Part shown: positions 49,714-57,594 of the stretch, one piece after another
Layout of the letters: the number at the start of each line of letters is the position of its first letter
Numbering within the stretch: position 1 is the stretch's first letter
Assembly: GCA_910585635.1 (NCBI GenBank)
Contig: CAJUFE010000001.1
Coordinates: 62,001 to 126,000, forward strand
Length of the DNA stretch: 64,000 nt
DNA from: an uncultured Lachnospiraceae bacterium
GTDB lineage: Bacteria > Bacillota > Clostridia > Lachnospirales > Lachnospiraceae
Reading direction: 5' to 3'
Program-made: the position numbers and the translations under genes
Notes under the pieces: generated by a model
What the model saw: the letters and a program-made list of their open reading frames with translations, nothing else
What the model was told of the DNA's origin: nothing
Database searches by the model: none

Positions 49714-49844
49714 GACCGGACCGGAAGGCATCAGATCTTAAGTGGATGATCCCAGCGTCCATAAGCTCCCGCAAAAGGGGCAGGCACTGTTGATCATAGA
49801 TAGCGATGAGCTAAAAAGAATAAAAAGAAAGGAGGGGACCAAAG

Positions 49845-51056
49845 ATGGAAGGAACAGCAAAGCTGACCACCGGCAATGTGGCGGCAAAGGTAAAAGCAGA
49901 CCTTACGGACCGGCTGTCCAGGGAGATGGTCACACGGACCGATGATTTCACCAAGCTCCTGCAGCAGAAGAAGGATCTGACCCAGACCAAGGAGCAGACG
50001 AAGACCGACAGCACCAAGGACACAAAGCCTAAGGACAAGGATGTATCCGCAGCCGACGGCAAGACGGAGAAGCCCCAGACCCAGGACAAGGATATGTCGG
50101 AGGAGGAGCTGCAGCAGGAAGCCATGCTCCAGAGCGCACAGCAGCAGGCCATGGCCCAGATGAACCTGGTGCAGGCCCAGATCCAGCCGGAGACGATCCC
50201 AGAGGCTATCATAGAGCCGACCGCAGAAGCATCGGTCCAGGCCGTGGAGACAGCGGCCGTCCTGGAGGAACAGCCCCAGGTGCTGGCCGAGGCAGCGTCC
50301 CAGACTGCCCAGATCCAGGAGGACCTTCCCTTATCCGAGAGACCGGGAGCGCTCCGGCCAGGAGAGGCCTTAGGCACGGATAAGGCTGAGGCAGCTCAAA
50401 AAGAGCAGCCTGCCGCCGCCTTTACCGATGTGGTCGCTCAGAGCAGGAAGACAGAGGATGCTTTCAGTGCTCCAGAAAAAGGCATGGAGAGCAGTGTCCA
50501 GACCCAGGCAGGCCAGAAGTCCCAGGAGACCAGACAGGAGGACGGAAAGGACGTTCACCCACTGGCGAACGAGGATACCTTCCGCACATCCATGGAGACC
50601 AGGGAGAGCGCTTTCGCAGGGAAGATCGAGCAGGTGCCGGTGAAGACCACGCCGGAGACCATGCCCCAGGACCTTGGCCAGACCTTGGCAGGAAGGCTTG
50701 GGAACGGCCCGAAGACGATCGTCATCGAGCTGGAACCGGCATCCTTAGGCAAGCTTACGATCCGGCTCACCTACGAGGCAAGCCGTGCGGCACTGTCCAT
50801 TGCGGCGTCTAACCCGAAGACACTGGAGCTCTTGAACCAGAAGGCAGGCGAGATCGCCCAGATCTTAGAAGAGAAGACCGGGCAGGAGACCTTGATCTTC
50901 ACCCAGCCTGCTGAACAGGAGCCGCAGTATGAGGATGGCAGGAGCAGCCAGGACGGCGCACAGCAGGAAGGCCGAAAGGAAAGGCAGCAGGACAGACAGC
51001 AGGAAGAGCAGCAGGCAGCGTCCTTTGCACAGCAGCTCCGGTTAGGGCTGATCTGA
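49845..51056 (+). CDS. fliK: Flagellar hook-length control protein FliK
   Basis: Secreted molecular ruler that ends hook growth. A long Gln/Glu/Ala-rich, low-complexity N-terminal region (about 1-260), as usual, followed by the conserved C-terminal Flg_hook domain: TIVIELEPASLGKLTIRLTY (20 residues) and LELLNQKAGEIAQILEEK. The Gln/Arg-rich end (ERQQDRQQEEQQAASFAQQ) is typical. It has 403 residues. Position between fliJ and flgD supports the call. ATG 49845 follows AAGGAGGGG. Confidence 0.9.
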   Translation: MEGTAKLTTGNVAAKVKADLTDRLSREMVTRTDDFTKLLQQKKDLTQTKEQTKTDSTKDTKPKDKDVSAADGKTEKPQTQDKDMSEEELQQEAMLQSAQQQAMAQMNLVQAQIQPETIPEAIIEPTAEASVQAVETAAVLEEQPQVLAEAASQTAQIQEDLPLSERPGALRPGEALGTDKAEAAQKEQPAAAFTDVVAQSRKTEDAFSAPEKGMESSVQTQAGQKSQETRQEDGKDVHPLANEDTFRTSMETRESAFAGKIEQVPVKTTPETMPQDLGQTLAGRLGNGPKTIVIELEPASLGKLTIRLTYEASRAALSIAASNPKTLELLNQKAGEIAQILEEKTGQETLIFTQPAEQEPQYEDGRSSQDGAQQEGRKERQQDRQQEEQQAASFAQQLRLGLI

Positions 51057-51076
51057 GAAGGCAAAAAGGAGACAGT

Positions 51077-51622
51077 ATGGCAGATAATAAGATAGCAGTC
51101 AGTGGAACGGATAACCCGTATGTAACAGGATCGTATGCACCTGGGTCGAATGATAAGAATACCCTGGATATGACTGATTTTTTCCAGCTGCTGGCGACCC
51201 AGCTCCAGTATCAGGATCCCACGAACCCTATGGATAATAGTGAACTGATGGCGCAGATGACCCAGATGGCGATGGTCAATTCCATGAACTCGATGACGCA
51301 GGCTATGGACACCTCCACAGGGGTCACCACCCAGACCTATGCGGCTGGATTAGTGGGCCAGGAAGTCACCATGGCGGTCACAGAAGAAAATTCCTATGGA
51401 CAGGAAGTCCCGGTTGGTGTAAAATACGCTAAAGTAGAGTATGTAAACTTTACGACCGGATCGCCCACGATCAAGTTGGAAGGGGATAAAAAAGAGTATG
51501 AACTTACCCATCTGGTGGGTATGGGCAGGGTGCCGGATCCCTATAACAAGGATATAGATACAGATGACGGGGAAGATGAGGGAGAGGGAGATAAAGACCC
51601 AGACCCGGAGGAAGGACCGTAA
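51077..51622 (+). CDS. flgD: Flagellar hook assembly scaffold FlgD
   Basis: Cap for hook polymerisation. The conserved N-terminal block is LDMTDFFQLLATQLQYQDPT and PMDNSELMAQMTQMAMVNSM. A short beta domain follows and an acidic C-terminus (DTDDGEDEGEGDKDPDPEEGP, 21 residues, cited only by type). At 181 residues it is a short FlgD without the full FlgD-Ig/tudor domain. It lies between fliK and the small TIGR02530-type gene. Confidence 0.94.
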   Translation: MADNKIAVSGTDNPYVTGSYAPGSNDKNTLDMTDFFQLLATQLQYQDPTNPMDNSELMAQMTQMAMVNSMNSMTQAMDTSTGVTTQTYAAGLVGQEVTMAVTEENSYGQEVPVGVKYAKVEYVNFTTGSPTIKLEGDKKEYELTHLVGMGRVPDPYNKDIDTDDGEDEGEGDKDPDPEEGP

Positions 51623-51690
51623 GGTTTTACAAAAGAGATAGGGGAAACAGCAATAGGTAAGAGATAGGCTTTTGGGAAAGAGGAAATGAT

Positions 51691-52074
51691 ATGATGGATG
51701 TGAATGGAGTGCGCTGTTATGAAGGCAGGCAGTCCGCCATCCCCGGCCAAGATAGGTCATTGCCTGGGACCGAGGGAGGACGGACAGAGTTTGAGCGTCT
51801 CCTGCAGGAGAGGGCGAAGACCGGCCTGAACTTTTCCAAACATGCCGCAAAACGTATGAACGAGCGAGGCATCGCGGTTGACGCACATCTGATGAACGAT
51901 CTTGAGCACGCCGTGGAGAATGCCAAGAAAAAGGGCGCAAAGGACGTAGCGATCATCGGTCCACAAGGTGTGTTCATCGTCAACGTACCCAATAACACGG
52001 TGGTCACCACCATGTCCCAGCAGGATATGCGGGAAAAGGTGTTCACAAATATCGACAGCGCCGTCCTCATGTAG
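51691..52074 (+). CDS. Flagellar operon protein, TIGR02530 type
   Basis: A 127-residue protein of the small family found between flgD and flgE in Bacillota flagellar operons (TIGR02530). Recognised by NFSKHAAKRMNERGIAV, KKGAKDVAIIGPQGVFIVNV and the ending VVTTMSQQDMREKVFTNIDS. The exact role is unknown; position suggests hook assembly. No signal peptide. ATG 51691 follows GAGGAAATG.. with a moderate site; an ATG at 51694 is adjacent. Confidence 0.82.
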   Translation: MMDVNGVRCYEGRQSAIPGQDRSLPGTEGGRTEFERLLQERAKTGLNFSKHAAKRMNERGIAVDAHLMNDLEHAVENAKKKGAKDVAIIGPQGVFIVNVPNNTVVTTMSQQDMREKVFTNIDSAVLM

Positions 52075-52155
52075 CAGGACCTCGCTTGAGGGTGCTCATC
52101 CTCCGGTCAGACGGGCCGGGGGAGGGACGGTAGAAAGGAAAGAGGGAGATCAGTT

Positions 52156-53124
52156 ATGTTAAGATGTATGGATTCAGCAGTTGCAGGCCTTAGGGCCCAT
52201 CAGAATAAGATGGATGTGGTTGGCAATAACATCGCCAATGTGAATACGGTCGGGTATAAGGCACAGACTTATACCTTCCAGGATGCTATGTACCAGACCT
52301 CGAACGCATCCACGAATGGTACGACGACCGCTGGTGGTACTAATGCTGCACAGTACGGTTACGGCGCTCTGATGGGGAGCATCGGGATGGATATGACAGC
52401 CAGTACGCCATTTTTTGCTAATGGGCTGAACGCCTGTCTCGACGGTGAAGGTTTTTTCCTGACCAGTGCGGCGAAGGGGTCTGCTGCGGTCAAGACAGAT
52501 GGCTTTAAATCGGCAGCGAACACCGATTGGTCTTATACGAGGGTCGGGCAGTTTATGATCGACAGTAATGGTTATCTGACCGATGCGAACGGTAATTTTG
52601 TTTTTGGATTTCGAGTAAAGGATGCGACGGGCCTTACCGATAAAGATAAATTTGATCTTGAGAATCTAGTACCTTTGCGCGTCCCGCAACTTACAGGCGG
52701 TACGGCGAAATATGATAATAACTTTGACACAGGAGCCAATGCGGCTTCTATCTCAAAGAATGTAACGATCAATGCATTAGGAGAAGTCACCGTATCGGCT
52801 AAGAATACGGATGACGATGAGCTTACTGCAGGGATCTCGCTTGGCAAGGTTGCTATCGTCACGTTCCAGAACCCTAATGGTCTGACAAAAGCAGGGGGTA
52901 ATTACTTTAAGGCAAGTGACAGCGATAATACAGGTTCTGCTGCCGCGACACCTGCGGGAGGCGCGGTATCTGGTCTGATGCCTGGCTACCTGGAAGCCTC
53001 CAACGTAGACCTTGCCCAGGAGTTTTCCGACATGGTCACCACCCACAGAGGATACCAGGCCAATACGAAGATGATCACTGTGGCGGACGAGATGTTAGCC
53101 GACTTAGTCAGCATGAAGCGGTAA
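52156..53124 (+). CDS. flgE: Flagellar hook protein FlgE
   Basis: Polymerises into the hook. N-terminal axial helix AGLRAHQNKMDVVGNNIANV followed by NTVGYKAQTYTFQDA; C-terminal SNVDLAQEFSDMVTTHRGYQ and NTKMITVADEMLADLV. At 322 residues it is short for FlgE. The conserved ends are GC-rich with the codon habits of the neighbours, but the middle (about 52300-52960) is visibly more A/T-rich with different codons (for example many GGT, GCT, ACG, GAT), as if exchanged or under different selection. Confidence 0.95.
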   Translation: MLRCMDSAVAGLRAHQNKMDVVGNNIANVNTVGYKAQTYTFQDAMYQTSNASTNGTTTAGGTNAAQYGYGALMGSIGMDMTASTPFFANGLNACLDGEGFFLTSAAKGSAAVKTDGFKSAANTDWSYTRVGQFMIDSNGYLTDANGNFVFGFRVKDATGLTDKDKFDLENLVPLRVPQLTGGTAKYDNNFDTGANAASISKNVTINALGEVTVSAKNTDDDELTAGISLGKVAIVTFQNPNGLTKAGGNYFKASDSDNTGSAAATPAGGAVSGLMPGYLEASNVDLAQEFSDMVTTHRGYQANTKMITVADEMLADLVSMKR

Positions 53125-53274
53125 TAGAGGATAGCGATGAAATGGTGGCGCAATTATAACCAGGAAATGATGGACCGGACCCGTGATGTACGCATGGATC
53201 GGATCTTTCGGGACAAAGGAAATGGTGCCTCTCATCTTGAAAAGGATATCAGCCAGGAGGCGGGAGGGAGAAAG

Positions 53275-53478
53275 ATGATCAAGGTAACGCGATTGAGCGG
53301 TGAAGAGATCTATCTGAACGTGCTTCAGATCGAATCGATGTCATGTATACCCGAGACAAAGATCAAGATGATGAACGGTTATTATATCATCATCAAGGAT
53401 TCTGCGGAATCGGTCATAGAGCAGATCAGGCGGTTTGCACATAGTTGTGTCACCTGCGATCTGCAAGAAGAAGGGTAA
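53275..53478 (+). CDS. flbD: FlbD-family flagellar protein
   Basis: A 67-residue protein, MIKVTRLSGEEIYLNVLQIE then MMNGYYIIIKDSAESVIEQI, the pattern of the small FlbD family between flgE and motA in Gram-positive flagellar operons. Function not established. ATG 53275 follows GGGAGG by seven bases and gives the family length. The frame also has an ATG at 53137 with a GAGG site, which would add 46 charged residues; the shorter form is preferred. Confidence 0.88.
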   Translation: MIKVTRLSGEEIYLNVLQIESMSCIPETKIKMMNGYYIIIKDSAESVIEQIRRFAHSCVTCDLQEEG

Positions 53479-53582
53479 CCTATCCGATAGGTCTTATAGT
53501 TACGATCGGAACATATGATAGAGCTACTGGGTGGTTACAAAGATCTTCCTGGATAGCGAGGAGGGTTAAGGAGGAAAAAAGA

Positions 53583-54395
53583 ATGGATCCAACAACGCTT
53601 ATTGGTATCATAATGGCATTAGGCCTTTGTGTATGGGGGATCGGAGTGGATAAGCTGGGCAACTTCGTCGATCCGCAGTCTCTTGCGATCGTATTCGGCG
53701 GCGCTGTGGCGGCGGTCGTCGCCAGCTATCCTTTGCGGATCCTAAAGGATGTGCCAAAGCATATCGCCGTATGCTTCCGAGGCGGAAAGTACAATATCCC
53801 CAAGCTGGTGGATCAGCTGGTGGACCTTGGCATGCTGGCTCGCCAGAGCGGCCTTCTGGCTCTCGAGGAGAAGGCCCAGGAGATCAAGGATCCCTTTTTC
53901 AAGCAGAGTGTCCTGATGATCGTGGATGCCAATGATCCGGAGAAGGTCCGGGAGATGCTGGAAAAGCAGATGGATGATATGATGGCCCGGCATGACGAGG
54001 CGGCAGGCATGTACGAGAAGGCTTCCGCCTATGCGCCTGCTTTCGGTATGATCGGTACGCTGATCGGTCTGATCAACATGCTGAAAGGCATGGATCTGGG
54101 CGGCGGCGGCGGCGCCAGCAGCTTGGGCCAGGATATGTCTGTAGCGTTGATCACCACCTTCTATGGCAGTGGTTTTGCCAATATCTTCTTCCAGCCCATC
54201 GCGAAGAAGCTCCGTGTCCGTCAGGCAGAGGAAGAACTCTTTTGCACCACCATCATCGAAGGCATCATGGGCATCCAGGCAGGAGAGAACCCCAAGTTCT
54301 TAAGGGAACATCTCCTGTCCTGTATGAAGCAGTCCCAGCAGAAGAAGCTGCTCCTTAAGGCTGAGAAGAGCGGCGGAGGCGGAGGTGAAGGCTGA
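53583..54395 (+). CDS. motA: Flagellar stator protein MotA
   Basis: Proton- or Na+-channel stator subunit. Four membrane segments (first: LIGIIMALGLCVWGIGV; second: AIVFGGAVAAVVASYP), a large cytoplasmic loop after residue 65, and a conserved third/fourth pair with AYAPAFGMIGTLIGLINML and LITTFYGSGFANIFFQP. It has 270 residues, with a Gly-rich end. ATG 53583 follows AAGGAGG. It overlaps motB by one base (TGATG). Confidence 0.96.
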   Translation: MDPTTLIGIIMALGLCVWGIGVDKLGNFVDPQSLAIVFGGAVAAVVASYPLRILKDVPKHIAVCFRGGKYNIPKLVDQLVDLGMLARQSGLLALEEKAQEIKDPFFKQSVLMIVDANDPEKVREMLEKQMDDMMARHDEAAGMYEKASAYAPAFGMIGTLIGLINMLKGMDLGGGGGASSLGQDMSVALITTFYGSGFANIFFQPIAKKLRVRQAEEELFCTTIIEGIMGIQAGENPKFLREHLLSCMKQSQQKKLLLKAEKSGGGGGEG

Positions 54396-55309
54396 TGAGC
54401 AGGAGAAAGAAAGGCGGAGGCGGAGGCGAGGATTGCGGGAGCTGGATGGATACATATGGCGACATGGTGACCTTACTCCTGTGCTTTTTCGTCATGCTCT
54501 ACTCCATGTCCAACTTAGACCAGCAGAAATGGGAAGTCTTTGTGAAGAGTATCTTCCCCAACGCCGATGAAAAGGAGCAGATCGCGATCAATGAGAACAT
54601 CGCCGAGGGCGAGTTCGATGTGTCCGGTACCCTGGAGCTGGATGCGGAGCTCCCGGAGGATCTGACGGATCTGTACCTTTCGATCGTGGAGGGGCTGAAC
54701 ACCGCTGAGATCGAAGGGGTCTCCGTCTCTCAGGGCGAGGGGTATACCTTTGTGGTCTTTGAGAACCAGACCTTTTTCAATCCGGACAGTTCCATCCTCA
54801 CGGAAGAGGCGCAGCAGGTCCTGGATATATTTTGCGACATCTTAGAGCCTCAGGCGGAGGGGATCGCCCAGATCGAGATCCTGGGCCATACCTCTCAGGC
54901 CGATCCCAACAGCCCCAACAATCCCCGGACAGACCGTCTGCTCTCCTCCATGCGTTCTGCGGAGGTGGCGGCCTATATCCAGAACAAAGATATCATCGAT
55001 CCCAGCAAGCTGGTAGGGATCAGCTATGGACAGTTCAGGCCGGTGGATACCTTTGAGACTAGGGAGGGCCGGGCCAGGAACCGGCGAGTAGAGTTCCTGA
55101 TCGTGGACGCAGGGGCAGATATCAAGTCCATGAACGATTATTACGACGAATACTATAGCAATATCGATGCAGGCTCCGTCCTGGTCACAGGCCAGGAACA
55201 GCCCCAGCATCATGAAGGCGAAGGCTTTAGCGAAGTGGAAGGCAGTATGGAGGGAGAAGCCAGCATGCTGCCCACACCAGAGGCGGATCTGGCGCCGGTC
55301 ACGGAATGA
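54395..55309 (+). CDS. motB: Flagellar stator protein MotB
   Basis: Peptidoglycan-anchored stator subunit. One N-terminal membrane segment with the ion-binding Asp: WMDTYGDMVTLLLCFFVMLY. The C-terminal OmpA-like domain contains IEILGHTSQADP, DRLLSSMRSAEVAAYI and ARNRRVEFLIV. A Glu-rich tail follows. It has 304 residues. The conserved Asp context does not by itself distinguish H+ from Na+. fliL, often next in this gene order, is not seen in the 226 bases before fliM. Confidence 0.95.
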   Translation: MSRRKKGGGGGEDCGSWMDTYGDMVTLLLCFFVMLYSMSNLDQQKWEVFVKSIFPNADEKEQIAINENIAEGEFDVSGTLELDAELPEDLTDLYLSIVEGLNTAEIEGVSVSQGEGYTFVVFENQTFFNPDSSILTEEAQQVLDIFCDILEPQAEGIAQIEILGHTSQADPNSPNNPRTDRLLSSMRSAEVAAYIQNKDIIDPSKLVGISYGQFRPVDTFETREGRARNRRVEFLIVDAGADIKSMNDYYDEYYSNIDAGSVLVTGQEQPQHHEGEGFSEVEGSMEGEASMLPTPEADLAPVTE

Positions 55310-55535
55310 GACAGCTTTATACGGTCCACGGCATTTTGCTGCTGTGAACGGCATAGCTGTGGACAGCAGCAAGACAGCAGTGCGGTCATCCGATCGGATC
55401 CACAGCCGGATGACCTTTCAGACAGGACGACCGGACCAGGAGGCGCGGCTTCCTGACAGTGTGCCAGCCATGAGAGCAAGGGTTCTCTGGCGGTAAGAAC
55501 AGTTCCGAAGAGATTTGAGAAAAGGTGGCTTTAAA

Positions 55536-56645
55536 ATGGCAGACGTATTATCCCAAAGTCAGATCGACGCGCTTTTGAAATCCATGGCTGGCGGAGGCGG
55601 AGATGGAGGAGGCGGCGGCAGCAGCGCCGCTAAGCCGGAAGTCAGCGCTAAGGCTGAGAAGAAAACTGAGGTCGAGGAGATCAAGTACAGCAAATACGAT
55701 TTCTACAGCCCCAGGAAATTTACAAAAGATAAGATGAAGATCCTGCGGAGCGTCTTTGAAAATTATGCGAGGATCATCACCTCGCAGGTCAACGGCGTGT
55801 TCAGGGTCATGACCGACATCACCGTGATGGAGGTCCAGGAGCGACGTTACTATGAGTATGCCAGCTCTCTTAACGAAAATGATATGGTCACTTTGGTGGA
55901 AGCCTCCATACCTGATCATAACCGCATGCTGGTGCCCATGATGATCCATGTGACCCCCGGACTGGTGATCACACTGATCGATAAGATGCTGGGCGGCGGA
56001 CAGGATGTGATCAAGGTAGAGGATGGATACCGATACTCCGATGTGGAAGCGGCACTGTACCGCAGGATCCTCCAGTATCTGATCCAAGCCCTGAAGGATG
56101 GCTTTGGCAACTATATAAGCATGGACTTCAAGGCCCAGCGCTATGAAGAGAATCCCAGTATGATCCAGGATGTGGGCCTTGATGAAGTGGTGGCGATCGT
56201 TCTTTTGAATGTGGATGTTACCGGACTCGCGGTGGAGCGGATCCGGATCTGTATCCCGGGCACGCTGCTGGAGACCGTCTTCCAGGTGATCGACAGCCGC
56301 AAGCATATCTCCAAGGGCTATGCCTACGAGGATAACCGGGAGACGATCCTGGACAATATCCGGGAGACCAAGCTCCCAGTCACCGGCCAGCTTGGCACCG
56401 TCGCCTTAGACTTGAGCGATATCTATCATCTGAAGGTAGGCGATGTGATCGATATGAACAAGCAGAAGGACAAGGATGTGAAGCTCTTTATCGGAAGGCA
56501 GCCTTGGTTCACCGGTAAGATGGGTGTATATAAAAAGAACGTGGCGATCCGGATCAACAGACGGCTCTACGAGGAAGAGGAGGGTCAGGCTGTGGAGGAG
56601 ATGGATCTCCAGGCCCTGCAGGAGGAGATCCCTGCAGAGCTTTGA
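55536..56645 (+). CDS. fliM: Flagellar motor switch protein FliM
   Basis: C-ring protein that receives CheY-P. The N-terminal CheY-P-binding peptide is present: VLSQSQIDALLKSM (residues 4-17), then a Gly-rich linker (about 18-35), the CheC-like middle domain and the C-terminal SpoA domain (RIRICIPGTLLETVFQVID at its boundary; VALDLSDIYHLKVGDVIDMN at the end). It has 369 residues. ATG 55536 lies seven bases after AAGGTGG; the in-frame TTG 55515 is less likely. Followed by cheY rather than fliY. Confidence 0.96.
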   Translation: MADVLSQSQIDALLKSMAGGGGDGGGGGSSAAKPEVSAKAEKKTEVEEIKYSKYDFYSPRKFTKDKMKILRSVFENYARIITSQVNGVFRVMTDITVMEVQERRYYEYASSLNENDMVTLVEASIPDHNRMLVPMMIHVTPGLVITLIDKMLGGGQDVIKVEDGYRYSDVEAALYRRILQYLIQALKDGFGNYISMDFKAQRYEENPSMIQDVGLDEVVAIVLLNVDVTGLAVERIRICIPGTLLETVFQVIDSRKHISKGYAYEDNRETILDNIRETKLPVTGQLGTVALDLSDIYHLKVGDVIDMNKQKDKDVKLFIGRQPWFTGKMGVYKKNVAIRINRRLYEEEEGQAVEEMDLQALQEEIPAEL

Positions 56646-56662
56646 GCCGCGTTAACATAATA

Positions 56663-56679
56663 GTTTAGCACAACTAAAC
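56663..56679. promoter_or_regulatory. Inverted repeat upstream of cheY
   Basis: GTTTAG (56663-56668) and CTAAAC (56674-56679), 5-base gap, in an A/T-rich 70-base gap unlike its GC-rich surroundings. TATATT lies about 10 bases further on. It could be a small internal regulatory site; evidence is weak. Confidence 0.3.
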
Positions 56680-56714
56680 GAACTTATATTATTGAGAAAA
56701 GAGAGGATAATAAG

Positions 56715-57077
56715 ATGGCTAAGATCATGTTGGTTGATGATGCCGCGTTCATGCGGATGATGGTTAAGAATGCGCTGACAAAGAGTGGATATACCGATAT
56801 CATTGAGGCACAGGACGGCGCAGAGGCAGTAAAGAAGTATGCGGAGGAGAAGCCGGATATGGTGTTCATGGATATCACCATGCCCAATATGGACGGTCTC
56901 CAGGCCTTGAAGAAGATCAAGGAGGACTTCCCCGCTGCCAAGATCGTGATGTGTACCGCCATGGGACAGGAGACCATGGTCATCGACGCGATCAAATCCG
57001 GCGCCAGCGATTTTATCGTGAAGCCCTTTAACACCGAGCGTATCGTAGACACTGCAAACAAGATCTTAGGGGGCTGA
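56715..57077 (+). CDS. cheY: Chemotaxis response regulator CheY
   Basis: Single-domain receiver of 120 residues. Acidic pair in MLVDDAAFMRMM, phospho-acceptor Asp in MVFMDITMPNMDG (about residue 55), switch Thr in IVMCTAMGQE, and Lys in DFIVKPFNTE. It carries the chemotaxis signal to FliM and, in this organism, presumably to FliY. Embedded in the flagellar operon between fliM and flgC; no other che gene occurs in the window. Confidence 0.95.
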   Translation: MAKIMLVDDAAFMRMMVKNALTKSGYTDIIEAQDGAEAVKKYAEEKPDMVFMDITMPNMDGLQALKKIKEDFPAAKIVMCTAMGQETMVIDAIKSGASDFIVKPFNTERIVDTANKILGG

Positions 57078-57099
57078 TGCCGGTAGGGGAGGATGAGAG

Positions 57100-57552
57100 A
57101 TGGCTTTTTTAAGTTCATTTGATATCAGCGCATCCGGCATGAGCGCCCAGCGGATCCGGATGGATATCGCTGCCGAGAATATCGCGAACATCGATACGAC
57201 CAGGACGGAGGGCGGCGGCGCTTATGTGCGCAAGGATGTGCTCTTCGAGAGCTATGGCGCGGGTTCCTTCAGGGAAGCGCTCCGCAATGCCTCACTGGGA
57301 AAAGGATTTGCCGGGAGGAATGCCGGGGTCCGGGTCGCCGGGATCGTGGAAGATGACCGGGAGATGAAACAGGTCTATAACCCGGGCCATCCGGACGCGG
57401 ACGAAAATGGTTTTGTACAACTGCCTAATGTGGACCTTTTAAAGGAGACGGTCGACAGTATGTCGGCCACCCGATCCTATGAAGCTAACGTTACCGCTTT
57501 AAACGCGATGAAGCTGATGGCGCAGAAGGCGCTGGATATCGCGAAGTCTTGA
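57100..57552 (+). CDS. flgC: Flagellar basal-body rod protein FlgC
   Basis: Proximal rod subunit. N-terminal axial motif FDISASGMSAQRIRMDIAAE and NIANIDTTRTEGGGAYVRKD; C-terminal QLPNVDLLKETVDSMSATRS and LMAQKALDIAKS. It has 150 residues, normal. In nearly all Bacillota flagellar operons flgC follows flgB; here it lies between cheY and fliY, about 13 kb away, intact and with its own GGGAGG site. Confidence 0.95.
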   Translation: MAFLSSFDISASGMSAQRIRMDIAAENIANIDTTRTEGGGAYVRKDVLFESYGAGSFREALRNASLGKGFAGRNAGVRVAGIVEDDREMKQVYNPGHPDADENGFVQLPNVDLLKETVDSMSATRSYEANVTALNAMKLMAQKALDIAKS

Positions 57553-57594
57553 TATCCGGTCACAGATGATTTTTAAAGAAGGAGATTGAACAGA

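Noticed and set aside
49742..49945. 67-codon frame between fliJ and fliK
   Set aside because: Starts with a weak GTG, runs out of frame into fliK and has no recognisable domain. The region mainly holds the fliK ribosome-binding site.
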